A stretch of DNA of 64,000 nt. Origin: Megachile rotundata. Taxonomy: Eukaryota; Arthropoda; Insecta; Hymenoptera; Megachilidae. The first letter of the stretch is position 1. Every line of letters begins with the position of its first letter. Under the pieces are notes generated by a model, which was not told where the DNA came from, made no database searches, and was given only the letters and a program-made list of their open reading frames with translations. The stretch is taken from positions 124,001-188,000 of the forward strand of contig NW_027473484.1 of NCBI RefSeq assembly GCF_050947335.1, in the 5' to 3' direction. Both the position numbers and the translations under genes were made by a program. Shown here in pieces: positions 42,261 to 56,800 of the stretch.

Positions 42261-45200
42261 GTATGATTGTGATTGTATGATTGTGATTGTATGATTGCGA
42301 TTGTATGATTGTGATTGTATGATTGTGATTGTATGATTGCGATTGTATGAATGCGATTGTATGGTTGTGATTGCATAATTGTGTTTGTATGATTGTGATT
42401 GTATGATTGTGATTGTATGATTGTGATTGTATGATTGTGATTGTATGATTGTGATTGTATGATTGTGATTGTATGATTGTGATTGTATGATTGTGATTGT
42501 ATGATTGTGATTGTTTGATTGTATTCGGGAGATTGTATTTGGGAGATTGTATTTGGGAGATTGTATTTTTGAGATTGTATTTGGGAGATTGTAATTGTAT
42601 GATTGCGATTGTATGATTGTGATTGTTTGATTGCGATTGTATGATTGTGATTGTATGATTGTGATTGTATGATTGTCATTGTATGATTGTATTTGGGAGA
42701 TTGTAGTTGGGAGATTGTATTTGTATGATTGCGATTGTATGATTGTGATTGTATGATTGTGATTGTATGATTGTGATTGTATGATTGTGATTGCATGATT
42801 GTGATTGTTTGATTGTATTTGGGAGATTGTATTTGGGAGATTGTATTTGGGAGATTGTATTTGGGAGATTGTAATTGTATGATTGCGATTGTATGATTGT
42901 GATTGTATGATTGTGATTGTATGATTGTGATTGTATGATTGTGATTGTATGATTGTGATTGTATAATTGTGATTGTATGATTGTGATTGTTTGATTGTAT
43001 TTGGGAGATTGTATTTGGGAGATTGTATTTGGGAGATTGTATTTGGGAGATTGTATTTGGGAGATTGTATTTGGGAGATTGTATTTGGGAGATTGTAATT
43101 GTATGATTGCGATTGTATGATTATGATTGTCTGATTGTGATTGTATGATTGTGATTGTATGACTGCGATTGTATGATTGTAATTGTATGATTATGATTGT
43201 ATGATTGTGATTGTATGATTGTGATGGTATGATTGTGATTGTATGACTGTGATTGTATGATTGTGATTGTATGATTGTGATTGTATGATTGTGAAAGTAT
43301 GATTGTGATGGTATGATTGTGGTTGTATGATTGTGATTGTATGATTGTGATTGTATGAGTGTGATTGTCTGATTGTGGCTGAGCGATTGTGATTGTACGA
43401 TTGCGATTGTACGATTGTTATTGAATGATTGTGATTGTATGATTCTGATTGTATGATTGTGATTGCATGATTGTGATTGTATGATTGTGATTGCATGATT
43501 TTGAATGTATGATTGTGATTGTATGATTGTGATTGCATGATTGTGATTGTATGATTGTGATTGTATGATTGCGATTGTATGAATGCGATTATATGATTGT
43601 GATTGCATAATTGTGATTGTATGATTTTGATTGTATGATTGTGATTGTATGATTGTGATTGTATGATTGTGATTGTATGATTGTGATTGTATGATTGTGA
43701 TTGTATGATTGTGATTGTATGATTGTGATTGTCTGATTGTGGTTGTATGATTGTGATTGTATGATTGAGATTGTATGATTGTGATTGTATGATTGCGATT
43801 GTATGATTGTGATTGTATGATTGTGATTGTATGATTGTGATTGTATGATTGTGATTGTATGATTGTGATTGTATGATTGTGATTGTATGATTGTGATTGT
43901 ATGATTGTGATTGTATGATTGTGATTGTATGATTGTGATTGTATGATTGTGATTGTATGATTGTGAACGTATGATTGTGATTGTATGATTATGATTGTAT
44001 GATTGTGATTGTATGATTGTGATTGTATGATTGTGTTTGGGAGATTGTATTTGGGAGATTGTAATTGTATGATTGTGATTGTATGATTGTGATTGTATGA
44101 TTGTGATTGTATGATTGTGAATGTACGATTGTGATTGTACGATTGTGATTGTATGATTGTGATTGTATGATTGTGATTGTATGATTGTGATTGTATGATT
44201 GTGATTGTATGATTGTGATTGTATGAGTGTGATTGTGTGGTTGTGGTTGTGCGATTGAGATTGTACGATTGTGATTGTACGATTGTGATTGTACGATTGT
44301 GATTGAATGATTGTGATTGTATGTTTATGATTGTATGATTGTGATTGCATGATTGTGATTGTATGATTGTGATTGCATGATTTTGAATGTATGATTGTGA
44401 TTGTATGATTGTGATTGTATGATTGTGATTGTATGATTGTGATTGTATGATTGTGATAGTATGATTGTGATTGTATGATTGTGATTGTATGATTGTGATT
44501 GTATGATTGTGATTGTATGATTGTGATTGTATGATTGTATTTCGGAGATTGTATTTGGGAGATTGTATTTGGGAGATTGTAATTGTATGATTGCGATTGT
44601 ATGATTGTGATTGTATGATTGCGATTGTATGATTGTGATTGTATGATTGTGATGTATGATTGTAATTGTATGATTATGATTGTATGATTGTGATTGTATG
44701 ATTGTGATTGTATGATTGTGATTGTATGATTGTGATTGTATGATTGTGATTGTATGACTGTGAATGTATGATTGTGATTGTATGATTGCGATTGTATGAA
44801 TGCGATTGTATGATTGTGGTTGTATGATTGTGATTGTATGATTGTGATTGTACGATTGTGATAGTATGATTGTATTTGGGAGATTGTATTTGGGATATTG
44901 TAATTGTATGATTGCGATTGTATGATTGTGATTGTATGATTGTGATGTATGATTGCGATTGTATGATTGTGATTGTATGATTATGATTGTATGATTGTGA
45001 TTGTATGATTGTGATTGTATGATTGTGATTGTATGTTTGCGATTGTATGATTGCGATTGTATGAATGCGATTGTATGATTGTGATTGCATAATTGTGATT
45101 GTATGATTGTGATTGTATGATTGTGATTGTATGGTTGTGGTTGTATGATTGTGACTGTATGATTGTGATTGTATGATTGTGATTGTATGATTGTGATTGT

Positions 45201-47136
45201 ATGATTGTATTTGGGAGATTGTATTTGGGATATTGTAATTGTATGATTGCGATTGTATGATTGTGATTGTATGATTGTGATGTATGATTGTAATTGTATG
45301 ATTATGATTGTATGATTATGATTGTATGATTGTGATTGTATGATTGTGATTGTATGACTGTGATTGTATGATTGTAATTGTATGATTATGATTGTATGAT
45401 TGTGATTGTATGATTGTGATGGTATGATTGTGATTGTATGACTGTGATTGTATGATTGTGATTGTATGATTGTGATTGTATGATTGTGAATGTATGATTG
45501 TGATGGTATGATTGTGATTGTATGATTGTGATTGTATGATTGTGATTGTATGAGTGTGATTGTCTGATTCTGGCTGTGCGATTGTGATTGTACGATTGTG
45601 ATTGTACGATTGTTATTGAATGATTGTGATTGGATGATTCTGATTGTATGATTGTGATTGCATGATTGTGATTGTATGATTGTGATTGCATGATTATGAA
45701 TGTATGATTGTGATTGTATGATTGTGATTGCATGATTGTGATTGTGTGATTGTGATTGTATGATTGCGATTGTATGAATGCGATTGTATGATTGTCATTG
45801 CATAATTGTGATTGTATGATTGTGATTGTATGATTGTGATTGTATGATTGTGGTTGTATGATTGTGACTGTATGATTGTGATTGTATGATTGTGATTGTA
45901 TGATTGTGATTGTATGATTGTATTTGGGAGATTGTATTTGGGATATTGTAATTGTATGATTGCGATTGTATGATTGTGATTGTATGATTGTGATGTATGA
46001 TTGTAATTGTATGATTATGATTGTATGATTGTGATTGTATGATTGTGATTGTATGATTGTGATTGTATGACTGTGATTGTATGATTGTAATTGTATGATT
46101 ATGATTGTATGATTGTGATTGTATGATTGTGATGGTATGATTGTGATTGTATGACTGTGATTGTATGATTGTGATTGTATGATTGTGATTGTATGATTGT
46201 GAAAGTATGATTGTGATGGTATGATTGTGATTGTATGATTGTGATTGTATGAGTGTGATTGTCTGATTGTGGCTGTGCGATTGTGATTGTACGATTGTGA
46301 TTGTACGATTGTTATTGAATGATTGTGATTGTATGATTCTGATTGTATGATTGTGATTGCATGATTGTGATTGTATGATTGTGATGGTATGATTGTGATG
46401 GTATGATTGTGATTGTATGATTGTGATTGTATGATTGTGATTGTATGAGTGTGATTGTCTGATTGTGGCTGTGCGATTGTGATTGTACGATTGTGATTGT
46501 ACGATTGTTATTGAATGATTGTGATTGTATGATTCTGATTGTATGATTGTGATTGCATGATTGTGATTGTATGATTGTGATTGCATGATTTTGAATGTAT
46601 GATTGTGATTGTATGGTTGTGATTGCATGATTGTGATTGTATGATTGTGATTGTATGATTGCGATTGTATGAATGCGATTGTATGATTGTGATTGCATAA
46701 TTGTGATTGTATGATTGTGATTGTATGATTGTGATTGTATGATTGTGATTGTATGATTGTGATTGTATGATTGTGATTGTATGATTGTGATTGTATGTTT
46801 GCGATTGTATGATTGCGATTGTATGATTGCGATTGTATGATTGTGATTGCATAATTGTGATTGTATGATTGTGATTGTATGATTGTGATTGTATGATTGT
46901 GATTGTATGATTGTGATTGTATGATTGTGATTGTATGATTGCGATTGTATGATTGTGATTGTATGATTGTGATTGTATGATTGTGATTGTATGATTGTGA
47001 TTGTATGATTGAGATTGTATGATTGTGATTGTATGCTTGCGATTGTATGATTGTGATTGTATGATTGTATTTGGGAGTTTGTATTTGGGATATTGTAATT
47101 GTATGATTGCGATTGTATGATTGTGATTGTATGATT
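42261..47136. repeat. 5.48-kb tandem segment, copy 2, internally deleted
   Basis: This is the second copy of 36,777-42,260. Between about 44,040 and 44,120 it lacks roughly 1.2 kb present in copy 1 (offset falls from 5,456 to 4,267). Between 45,950 and 47,075 it gains about 0.6 kb, mainly a repeated GATGGTATG to GAATGATTG cassette near 46,130-46,560. One G-run cluster has seven units here and eight in copy 1. Confidence 0.82.
42996..43093. repeat. G-run monomer cluster, seven units (copy)
   Basis: This is the copy of 37,512-37,623 one monomer shorter, in the second 5.48-kb segment. Confidence 0.93.
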
Positions 47137-47365
47137 GTGATGTATGATTCTAATTGTATGATTATGATTGTATGATTGTGATTGTATGATTGAGATTGTA
47201 TGATTGTAATTGTATGCTGCGATTGTATGATTGTGATTGTATGATTGTGATTCTTTGATTGTGATTGTATGATTGTGATTGTATGATTGTGATTGTATGA
47301 TTGTGATTGTATGATTGTGATTGTATGATTGTGATTGTATGATTGTGATTGTATGATTGTGATTG
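47137..47365. repeat. Link to the 34.3-kb region (offset 12,795)
   Basis: GATTCTAATTG at 47,146 and the 13-bp unit TGTATGCTGCGAT at 47,211 match 34,351 and 34,416 at a constant offset of 12,795. The shared order also includes the GATTGAGATTG unit and GATTCTTTG. A TGTAAT substitution just before the 13-bp unit is specific to this copy. This places a period of about 12.8 kb above the 5.5-kb doublet. Confidence 0.75.
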
Positions 47366-48884
47366 TATGATTGTGATTGTATGATTGTGATTGTATGATT
47401 GTGATTGTATGATTGTGATTGTATGATTGTGATTGTTTGATTGTATTTGGGAGATTGTATTTGGGAGATTGTATTTGGGAGATTGTAATTGTATGATTGC
47501 GATTGTATGATTGTGATTGTATGATTGCGATTGTATGATTGTGATTGTATGATTGTGATTGTATGATTGTGATTGTATGATTGTATTTGGGAGATTGTAG
47601 TTGGGAGATTGTATTTGGGAGATTGTATTTGGGAGATTGTAATTGTATGATTGCGATTGTATGATTGTGATTGTATGATTGCGATTGTATGATTGTGATT
47701 GTATGATTATGATTGTATTTTTGTGATTATATGATTGTGATTGTATGATTGTGATTGTATGATTGTGATTGTATGATTGCGATTGTATGAATGCGATTGT
47801 ATGATTGTGATTGCATAATTGTGATTGTATGATTGTGATTGTATGATTGTGATTGTATGATTGTGATTGTATGATTGTGATTGTATGATTGTGATTGTTT
47901 GATTGTATTTGGGAGATTGTATTTGGGAGATTGTATTTGGGAGATTGTAATTGTATGATTGCGATTGTATGATTGTGATTGTATGATTGCGATTGTATGA
48001 TTGTGATTGTATGATTATGATTGTATTTTTGTGATTATATGATTGTGATTGTATGATTGTGATTGTATGATTGTGATTGTATGATTGTGATTGTATGATT
48101 GCGATTGTATGAATGCGATTGTATGATTGTGATTGCATAATTGTGATTGTATGATTGTGATTGTATGATTGTGATTGTCTGATTGTGGTTGTATGATTGT
48201 GATTGTATGATTGTGATTGTATGATTGTGATTGTATGATTGTGATTGTATGATTGTATTTGGGAGATTGTATTTGGGATATTGTAATTGTATGATTGCGA
48301 TTGTATGATTGTGATTGTATGATTGTGATGTATGATTGTAATTGTATGATTATGATTGTATGATTGTGATTGTATGATTGTGATTGTATGACTGTGATTG
48401 TATGATTGTAATTGTATGATTATGTTTGTATGATTGTGATTGTATGATTGTGATGGTATGATTGTGATTGTATGACTGTGATTGTATGATTGTGATTGTA
48501 TGATTGTGATTGTATGATTGTGAAAGTATGATTGTGATGGTATGATTGTGATTGTATGATTGTAATTGTATGATTGTGATTGTATGATTGTGATTGCATG
48601 ATTTTGAATGTATGATTGTGATTGTATGATTGTGATTGCATGATTGTGATTGTATGATTGTGATTGTATGATTGCGATTGTATGAATGCGATTGTATGAT
48701 TGTGATTGTATAATTGTGATTGTATGATTTTGATTGTATGATTGTGATTGTATGATTGTGATTGTATGATTGTGATTGTATGATTGTGATTGTATGATTG
48801 TGATTGTATGATTGTGATTGTCTGATTGTGGTCGTATGATTGTGATTGTATGATTGAGATTGTATGATTGTGATTGTATGATTG

Positions 48885-50337
48885 CGATTGTATGATTGTG
48901 ATTGTATGATTGTGATTGTATGATTGTGATTGTATGATTGTGATTGTATGATTGTGATTGTATGATTGTGATTGTATGATTGTGATTGTATGATTGTGAT
49001 TGTATGATTGTGATTGTATGATTGTGAACGTATGATTGTGATTGTATGATTATGATTGTATGATTGTGATTGTATGATTGTGATTGTATGATTGTGATTG
49101 TATGATTGTATTTGGGAGATTGTATTTGGGAGATTGTAATTGTATGATTGCGATTGTATGATTGTGATTGTATGATTGAGATTGTATGATTGCGATTGTA
49201 TGATTGTGATGTATGATTCTAATTGTATGATTATGATTGTATGATTGTGATTGTATGATTCTGATTGTATGATTGTGATTGTATGATTGTGATTGTATGG
49301 TTGTGAAAGTATGATTGTGATTGTATGATTGTGATTGTATGATTGTGATTGTATGATTGTGATTGTATGATTGTGATTGTATGATTGTGATTGTATGAGT
49401 GTGATTGCCTGATTGTGGTTGTGCGATTGTGATTGTACGATTGTGAATGTACGATTGTGATTGTATGATTGTGATTGTATGAATATGATTGTATGATTGT
49501 GATTGCATGATTGTGATTGTATGATTGTGATTGCATGATTTTGAATGTATGATTGTGATTGTATGATTGTGATCGTATGATTGTGATTGTATGATTGTGA
49601 TTGTATGATTGTGATTGTATGTTTGCGATAGTATGATTGTGATTGTATGATTGTGATTGTATGATTGTGATGTATGATTGTAATTGTATGATTATGATTG
49701 TATGATTGTGATTCTATGATTGTGATTGTATGATTGTGATTGTATGATTGTGATTGTATGATTGTGATTGTATGATTGTGATGTATGATTGTAATTGTAT
49801 GATTGTGATAGTATGATTGTGATTATATGATTGTTATTGTATGACTGTGATTGTATGATTGTGATTGTATGATTGTGATAGTATGATTGTGAAAGTATGA
49901 TTGTGATTGTATGATTGTGATTGTATGATTGTGATTCTATGATTGTGATTGTATGATTGTGATTGTATGATTGTGATTGTATGATTGTGATTGTCTGATT
50001 GTGGTTGTGCGATTGTGATTGTACGATTGTGATTGTACGATTGTGATAGTATGATTGTGATTGTATGATTGTGATTGTATGATTGTGATTATATGATTGT
50101 GATTGTTTGATTGTATTTGGGAGATTGTATTTGGGAGATTGTATTTGGGAGATTGTAATTGTATGATTGCGATTCTATGATTGTGATTGTATGATTGCGA
50201 TTGTATGATTGTGATTGTATGATTGTGATTGTATGATTGCAATTGTATGAATGCGATTGTATGGTTGTGATTGCATAATTGTGTTTGTATGATTGTGATT
50301 GTATGATTGTGATTGTATGATTGTGATTGTATGATTG
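48885..50337. repeat. 1,453-bp tandem segment, copy 1
   Basis: It is repeated at 50,338-51,790 with offset 1,453 (104 monomers less three bases, matching its 13-bp units). Landmarks are GCG 48,884/50,337, GAACG 49,026/50,479 and TTCTATG 49,933/51,386. The left boundary lies between 48,858 (GATTGAG, not shared) and 48,884. No internal length change was noticed between the two copies. Confidence 0.86.
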
Positions 50338-51790
50338 CGATTGTATGATTGTGATTGTATGATTGTGATTGTATGATTGTGATTGTATGATTGTGATTGT
50401 ATGATTGTGATTGTATGATTGTGATTGTATGATTGTGATTGTATGATTGTGATTGTATGATTGTGATTGTATGATTGTGAACGTATGATTGTGATTGTAT
50501 GATTATGATTGTATGATTGTGATTGTATGATTGTGATTGTATGATTGTGATTGTATGATTGTATTTGGGAGATTGTATTTGGGAGATTGTAATTGTATGA
50601 TTGCGATTGTATGATTGTGATTGTATGATTGAGATTGTATGATTGCGATTGTATGATTGTGATGTATGATTCTAATTGTATGATTATGATTGTATGATTG
50701 TGATTGTATGATTCTGATTGTATGATTGTGATTGTATGATTGTGATTGTATGGTTGTGAAAGTATGATTGTGATTGTATGATTGTGATTGTATGATTGTG
50801 ATTGTATGATTGTGATTGTATGATTGTGATTGTATGATTGTGATTGTATGAGTGTGATTGCCTGATTGTGGTTGTGCGATTGTGATTGTACGATTGTGAA
50901 TGTACGATTGTGATTGTATGATTGTGATTGTATGAATATGATTGTATGATTGTGATTGCATGATTGTGATTGTATGATTGTGATTGCATGATTTTGAATG
51001 TATGATTGTGATTGTATGATTGTGATCGTATGATTGTGATTGTATGATTGTGATTGTATGATTGTGATTGTATGTTTGCGATAGTATGATTGTGATTGTA
51101 TGATTGTGATTGTATGATTGTGATGTATGATTGTAATTGTATGATTATGATTGTATGATTGTGATTCTATGATTGTGATTGTATGATTGTGATTGTATGA
51201 TTGTGATTGTATGATTGTGATTGTATGATTGTGATGTATGATTGTAATTGTATGATTGTGATAGTATGATTGTGATTATATGATTGTTATTGTATGACTG
51301 TGATTGTATGATTGTGATTGTATGATTGTGATAGTATGATTGTGAAAGTATGATTGTGATTGTATGATTGTGATTGTATGATTGTGATTCTATGATTGTG
51401 ATTGTATGATTGTGATTGTATGATTGTGATTGTATGATTGTGATTGTCTGATTGTGGTTGTGCGATTGTGATTGTACGATTGTGATTGTACGATTGTGAT
51501 AGTATGATTGTGATTGTATGATTGTGATTGTATGATTGTGATTATATGATTGTGATTGTTTGATTGTATTTGGGAGATTGTATTTGGGAGATTGTATTTG
51601 GGAGATTGTAATTGTATGATTGCGATTCTATGATTGTGATTGTATGATTGCGATTGTATGATTGTGATTGTATGATTGTGATTGTATGATTGCAATTGTA
51701 TGAATGCGATTGTATGGTTGTGATTGCATAATTGTGTTTGTATGATTGTGATTGTATGATTGTGATTGTATGATTGTGATTGTATGATTG
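50338..51790. repeat. 1,453-bp tandem segment, copy 2
   Basis: This is the second copy of 48,885-50,337. The sequences stop agreeing after GCATAATTGTGTTTG and four canonical monomers, where copy 1 has TGTATGATTGCGAT (50,338) and copy 2 continues to TGTTTGATTGTATT and G-run units. Only one equivalent of this doublet exists in the downstream 6.5-kb copy (55,436 onward). Confidence 0.86.
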
Positions 51791-53891
51791 TGATTGTTTG
51801 ATTGTATTTGGGAGATTGTATTTGGGAGATTGTATTTGGGAGATTGTATTTGGGAGATTGTAATTGTATGATTGCGATTGTATGATTGTGATTGTATGAT
51901 TGCGATTGTATGATTGTGATTGTATGATTGTGATTGTATGATTGTCATTGTATGATTGTATTTGGGAGATTGTAGTTGGGAGATTGTATTTGTATGATTG
52001 CGATTGTGTGATTGTGATTGTATGATTGTGATGTATGATTGTAATTGTATGATTATGATTGTATGATTGTGATTGTATGATTGTGATTGTATGACTGTGA
52101 TTGTATGATTGTAATTGTATGATTATGATTGTATGATTGTGATTGTATGATTGTGATGGTATGATTGTGATTGTATGACTGTGATTGTATGATTGTGATT
52201 GTATGATTGTGATTGTATGATTGTGAAAGTATGATTGTGATGGTATGATTGTGATTGTATGATTGTGATTGTATGATTGTGATTGTATGAGTGTGATTGT
52301 CTGATTGTGGCTGTGCGATTGTGATTGTACGATTGCGATTGTACGATTGTTATTGAATGATTGTGATTGTATGATTCTGATTGTATGATTGTGATTGCAT
52401 GATTGTGATTGTATGATTGTGATGTATGATTGTAATTGTATGATTGTGATTGCATGATTTTGAATGTATGATTGTGATTGTATGATTGTGATTGTATGAT
52501 TGTGATCGTATGATTGTGATTGTATGATTGTGATTGTATGATTGCGATTGTATGATTGTGATTGTATGATTGTGATTGTATGATTGTGATTGTATGATTG
52601 TGATTGTATGATTGTGATTGTATGATTGTGATTGTATGATTGTGATTGTATGATTGTGATTGTATGATTGTGATTGTATGATTGTGATTGTATGATTGTG
52701 AACGTATGATTGTGATTGTATGATTATGATTGTATGATTGTGATTGTATGATTGTGATTGTATGATTGTATTTGGGAGATTGTATTTGGGAGATTGTAAT
52801 TGTATGATTGCGATTGTATGATTGTGATTGTATGATTGCGATTGTATGATTGCGATTGTATGATTGTGATGTATGATTGTAATTGTATGATTGTGATTGC
52901 ATGATTTTGAATGTATGATTGTGATTGTATGATTGTGATTGTATGATTGTGATCGTATGATTGTGATTGTATGATTGTGATTGTATGATTGCGGTAGTAT
53001 GATTGTGATTGTATGATTGTGATTGTATGATTGTGATGTATGATTGTAATAGTATGATTATGATTGTGTGATTGTGATTCTATGATTGTGATTGTATGAT
53101 TGTGATTGTATGATTGTGATTGTATGATTGTGATTGTATGATTGTGATGTATGATTGTAATTGTATGATTGTGATAGTATGATTGTGATTATATGATTGT
53201 TATTGTATGACTGTGATTGTATGATTGTGATTGTATGATTGTGATAGTATGATTGTGAAACTATGATTGTGATTGTATGATTGTGATTGTATGATTGTGA
53301 GTGTCTGATTGTGGTTGTATGATTGTGATTGCATGATTGAGATTGTATGATTGTGATTGTATGATTGCGATTGTATGATTGTGATTGTATGATTGTGATT
53401 GTATGATTGTGATTGTATGATTGTGATTGTATGATTGTGATTGTATGATTGTGATTGTATGATTGTGATTGTATGATTGTGATTGTATGATTGTGATTGT
53501 ATGATTGTGATTGTATGATTGTGAACGTATGATTGTGATTGTATGATTATGATTGTATGATTGTGATTGTATGATTGTGATTGTATGATTGTATTTGGGA
53601 GATTGTAATTGTATGATTGCGATTGTATGATTGTGATTGTATGATTGCGATTGTATGATTGCGATTGTATGATTGCGATTGTATGATTGTGATGTATGAT
53701 TGTAATTGTATGATTATGATTGTATGATTGTGATTGTATGATTCTGATTGTATGATTGTGATTGTATGATTGTGATTGTATGGTTGTGAAAGTATGATTG
53801 TGATTGTATGATTGTGATTGTATGATTGTGATTGTATGATTGTGATTGTATGATTGTGATTGTATGATTGTGATTGTATGAGTGTGATTGT

Positions 53892-56800
53892 ATGATTGTG
53901 ATTGTATGATTGTGATTGTATGATTGTGATTGTATGATTGTGATTGTATGATTGTGATTGTTTGATTGTATTTGGGAGATTGTATTTGGGAGATTGTATT
54001 TGGGAGATTGTAATTGTATGATTGCGATTGTATGATTGTGATTGTATGATTGCGATTGTATGATTGTGATTGTATGATTGTGATTGTATGATTGTGATTG
54101 TATGATTGTATTTGGGAGATTGTAGTTGGGAGATTGTATTTGGGAGATTGTATTTGGGAGATTGTAATTGTATGATTGCGATTGTATGATTGTGATTGTA
54201 TGATTGCGATTGTATGATTGTGATTGTATGATTATGATTGTATTTTTGTGATTATATGATTGTGATTGTATGATTGTGATTGTATGATTGTGATTGTATG
54301 ATTGCGATTGTATGAATGCGATTGTATGATTGTGATTGCATAATTGTGATTGTATGATTGTGATTGTATGATTGTGATTGTATGATTGTGATTGTATGAT
54401 TGTGATTGTTGTGATTGTGATTGTTTGATTGTATTTGGGAGATTGTATTTGGGAGATTGTATTTGGGAGATTGTAATTGTATGATTGCGATTGTATGATT
54501 GTGATTGTATGATTGCGATTGTATGATTGTGATTGTATGATTATGATTGTATTTTTGTGATTATATGATTGTGATTGTATGATTGTGATTGTATGATTGT
54601 GATTGTATGATTGTGATTGTATGATTGCGATTGTATGAATGCGATTGTATGATTGTGATTGCATAATTGTGATTGTATGATTGTGATTGTATGATTGTGA
54701 TTGTCTGATTGTGGTTGTATGATTGTGATTGTATGATTGTGATTGTATGATTGTGATTGTATGATTGTGATTGTATGATTGTATTTGGGAGATTGTATTT
54801 GGGATATTGTAATTGTATGATTGCGATTGTATGATTGTGATTGTATGATTGTGATGTATGATTGTAATTGTATGATTATGATTGTATGATTGTGATTGTA
54901 TGATTGTGATTGTATGACTGTGATTGTATGATTGTAACTGTATGATTATGTTTGTATGATTGTGATTGTATGATTGTGATGGTATGATTGTGATTGTATG
55001 ACTGTGATTGTATGATTGTGATTGTATGATTGTGATTGTATGATTGTGAAAGTATGATTGTGATGGTATGATTGTGATTGTATGATTGTAATTGTATGAT
55101 TGTGATTGTATGATTGTGATTGCATGATTTTGAATGTATGATTGTGATTGTATGATTGTGATTGCATGATTGTGATTGTATGATTGTGATTGTATGATTG
55201 CGATTGTATGAATGCGATTGTATGATTGTGATTGCATAATTGTGATTGTATGATTTTGATTGTATGATTGTGATTGTATGATTGTGATTGTATGATTGTG
55301 ATTGTATGATTGTGATTGTATGATTGTGATTGTATGATTGTGATTGTCTGATTGTGGTCGTATGATTGTGATTGTATGATTGAGATTGTATGATTGTGAT
55401 TGTATGATTGCGATTGTATGATTGCGATTGTATGATTGCGATTGTATGATTGTGATTGTATGATTGTGATTGTATGATTGTGATTGTATGATTGTGATTG
55501 TATGATTGTGATTGTATGATTGTGATTGTATGATTGTGATTGTATGATTGTGAACGTATGATTGTGATTGTATGATTATGATTGTATGATTGTGATTGTA
55601 TGATTGTGATTGTATGATTGTGATTGTATGATTGTATTTGGGAGATTGTATTTGGGAGATTGTAATTGTATGATTGCGATTGTATGATTGTGATTGTATG
55701 ATTGAGATTGTATGATTGCGATTGTATGATTGTGATGTATGATTGTAATTGTATGATTATGATTGTATGATTGTGATTGTATGATTCTGATTGTATGATT
55801 GTGATTGTATGATTGTGATTGTATGGTTGTGAAAGTATGATTGTGATTGTATGATTGTGATTGTATGATTGTGATTGTATGATTGTGATTGTATGATTGT
55901 GATTGTATGATTGTGATTGTATGAGTGTGATTGCCTGATTGTGGTTGTGCGATTGTGATTGTACGATTGTGAATGTACGATTGTGATTGTATGATTGTGA
56001 TTGTATGAATATGATTGTATGATTGTGATTGCATGATTGTGATTGTATGATTGTGATTGCATGATTTTGAATGTATGATTGTGATTGTATGATTGTGATC
56101 GTATGATTGTGATTGTATGATTGTGATTGTATGATTGTGATTGTATGTTTGCGATAGTATGATTGTGATTGTATGATTGTGATTGTATGATTGTGATGTA
56201 TGATTGTAATTGTATGATTATGATTGTATGATTGTGATTCTATGATTGTGATTGTATGATTGTGATTGTATGATTGTGATTGTATGATTGTGATTGTCTG
56301 ATTGTGGTTGTGCGATTGTGATTGTACGATTGTGATTGTACGATTGTGATAGTATGATTGTGATTGTATGATTGTGATTGTATGATTGTGATTATATGAT
56401 TGTGATTGTTTGATTGTATTTGGGAGATTGTATTTGGGAGATTGTATTTGGGAGATTGTAATTGTATGATTGCGATTCTATGATTGTGATTGTATGATTG
56501 CGATTGTATGATTGTGATTGTATGATTGTGATTGTATGATTGCAATTGTATGAATGCGATTGTATGGTTGTGATTGCATAATTGTGTTTGTATGATTGTG
56601 ATTGTATGATTGTGATTGTATGATTGTGATTGTATGATTGTGATTGTTTGATTGTATTTGGGAGATTGTATTTGGGAGATTGTATTTGGGAGATTGTATT
56701 TGGGAGATTGTAATTGTATGATTGCGATTGTATGATTGTGATTGTATGATTGCGATTGTATGATTGTGATTGTATGATTGTGATTGTATGATTGTCATTG

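Larger units (their letters stand above)
47366..53891. repeat. 6,526-bp tandem segment, copy 1
   Basis: It matches 53,892 to about 58,727. The offset is 6,525 at TATTTTTG (47,716/54,241), 6,526 at 48,420/54,946 and 49,050/55,576, then 4,850 from 51,390/56,240 onward and 4,836 near 53,591/58,427. The differences are accounted for by the 1,453-bp doublet and a 223-bp piece present only here, plus one monomer. It includes the first GCGGTAGTATG marker (52,991). Confidence 0.85.
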
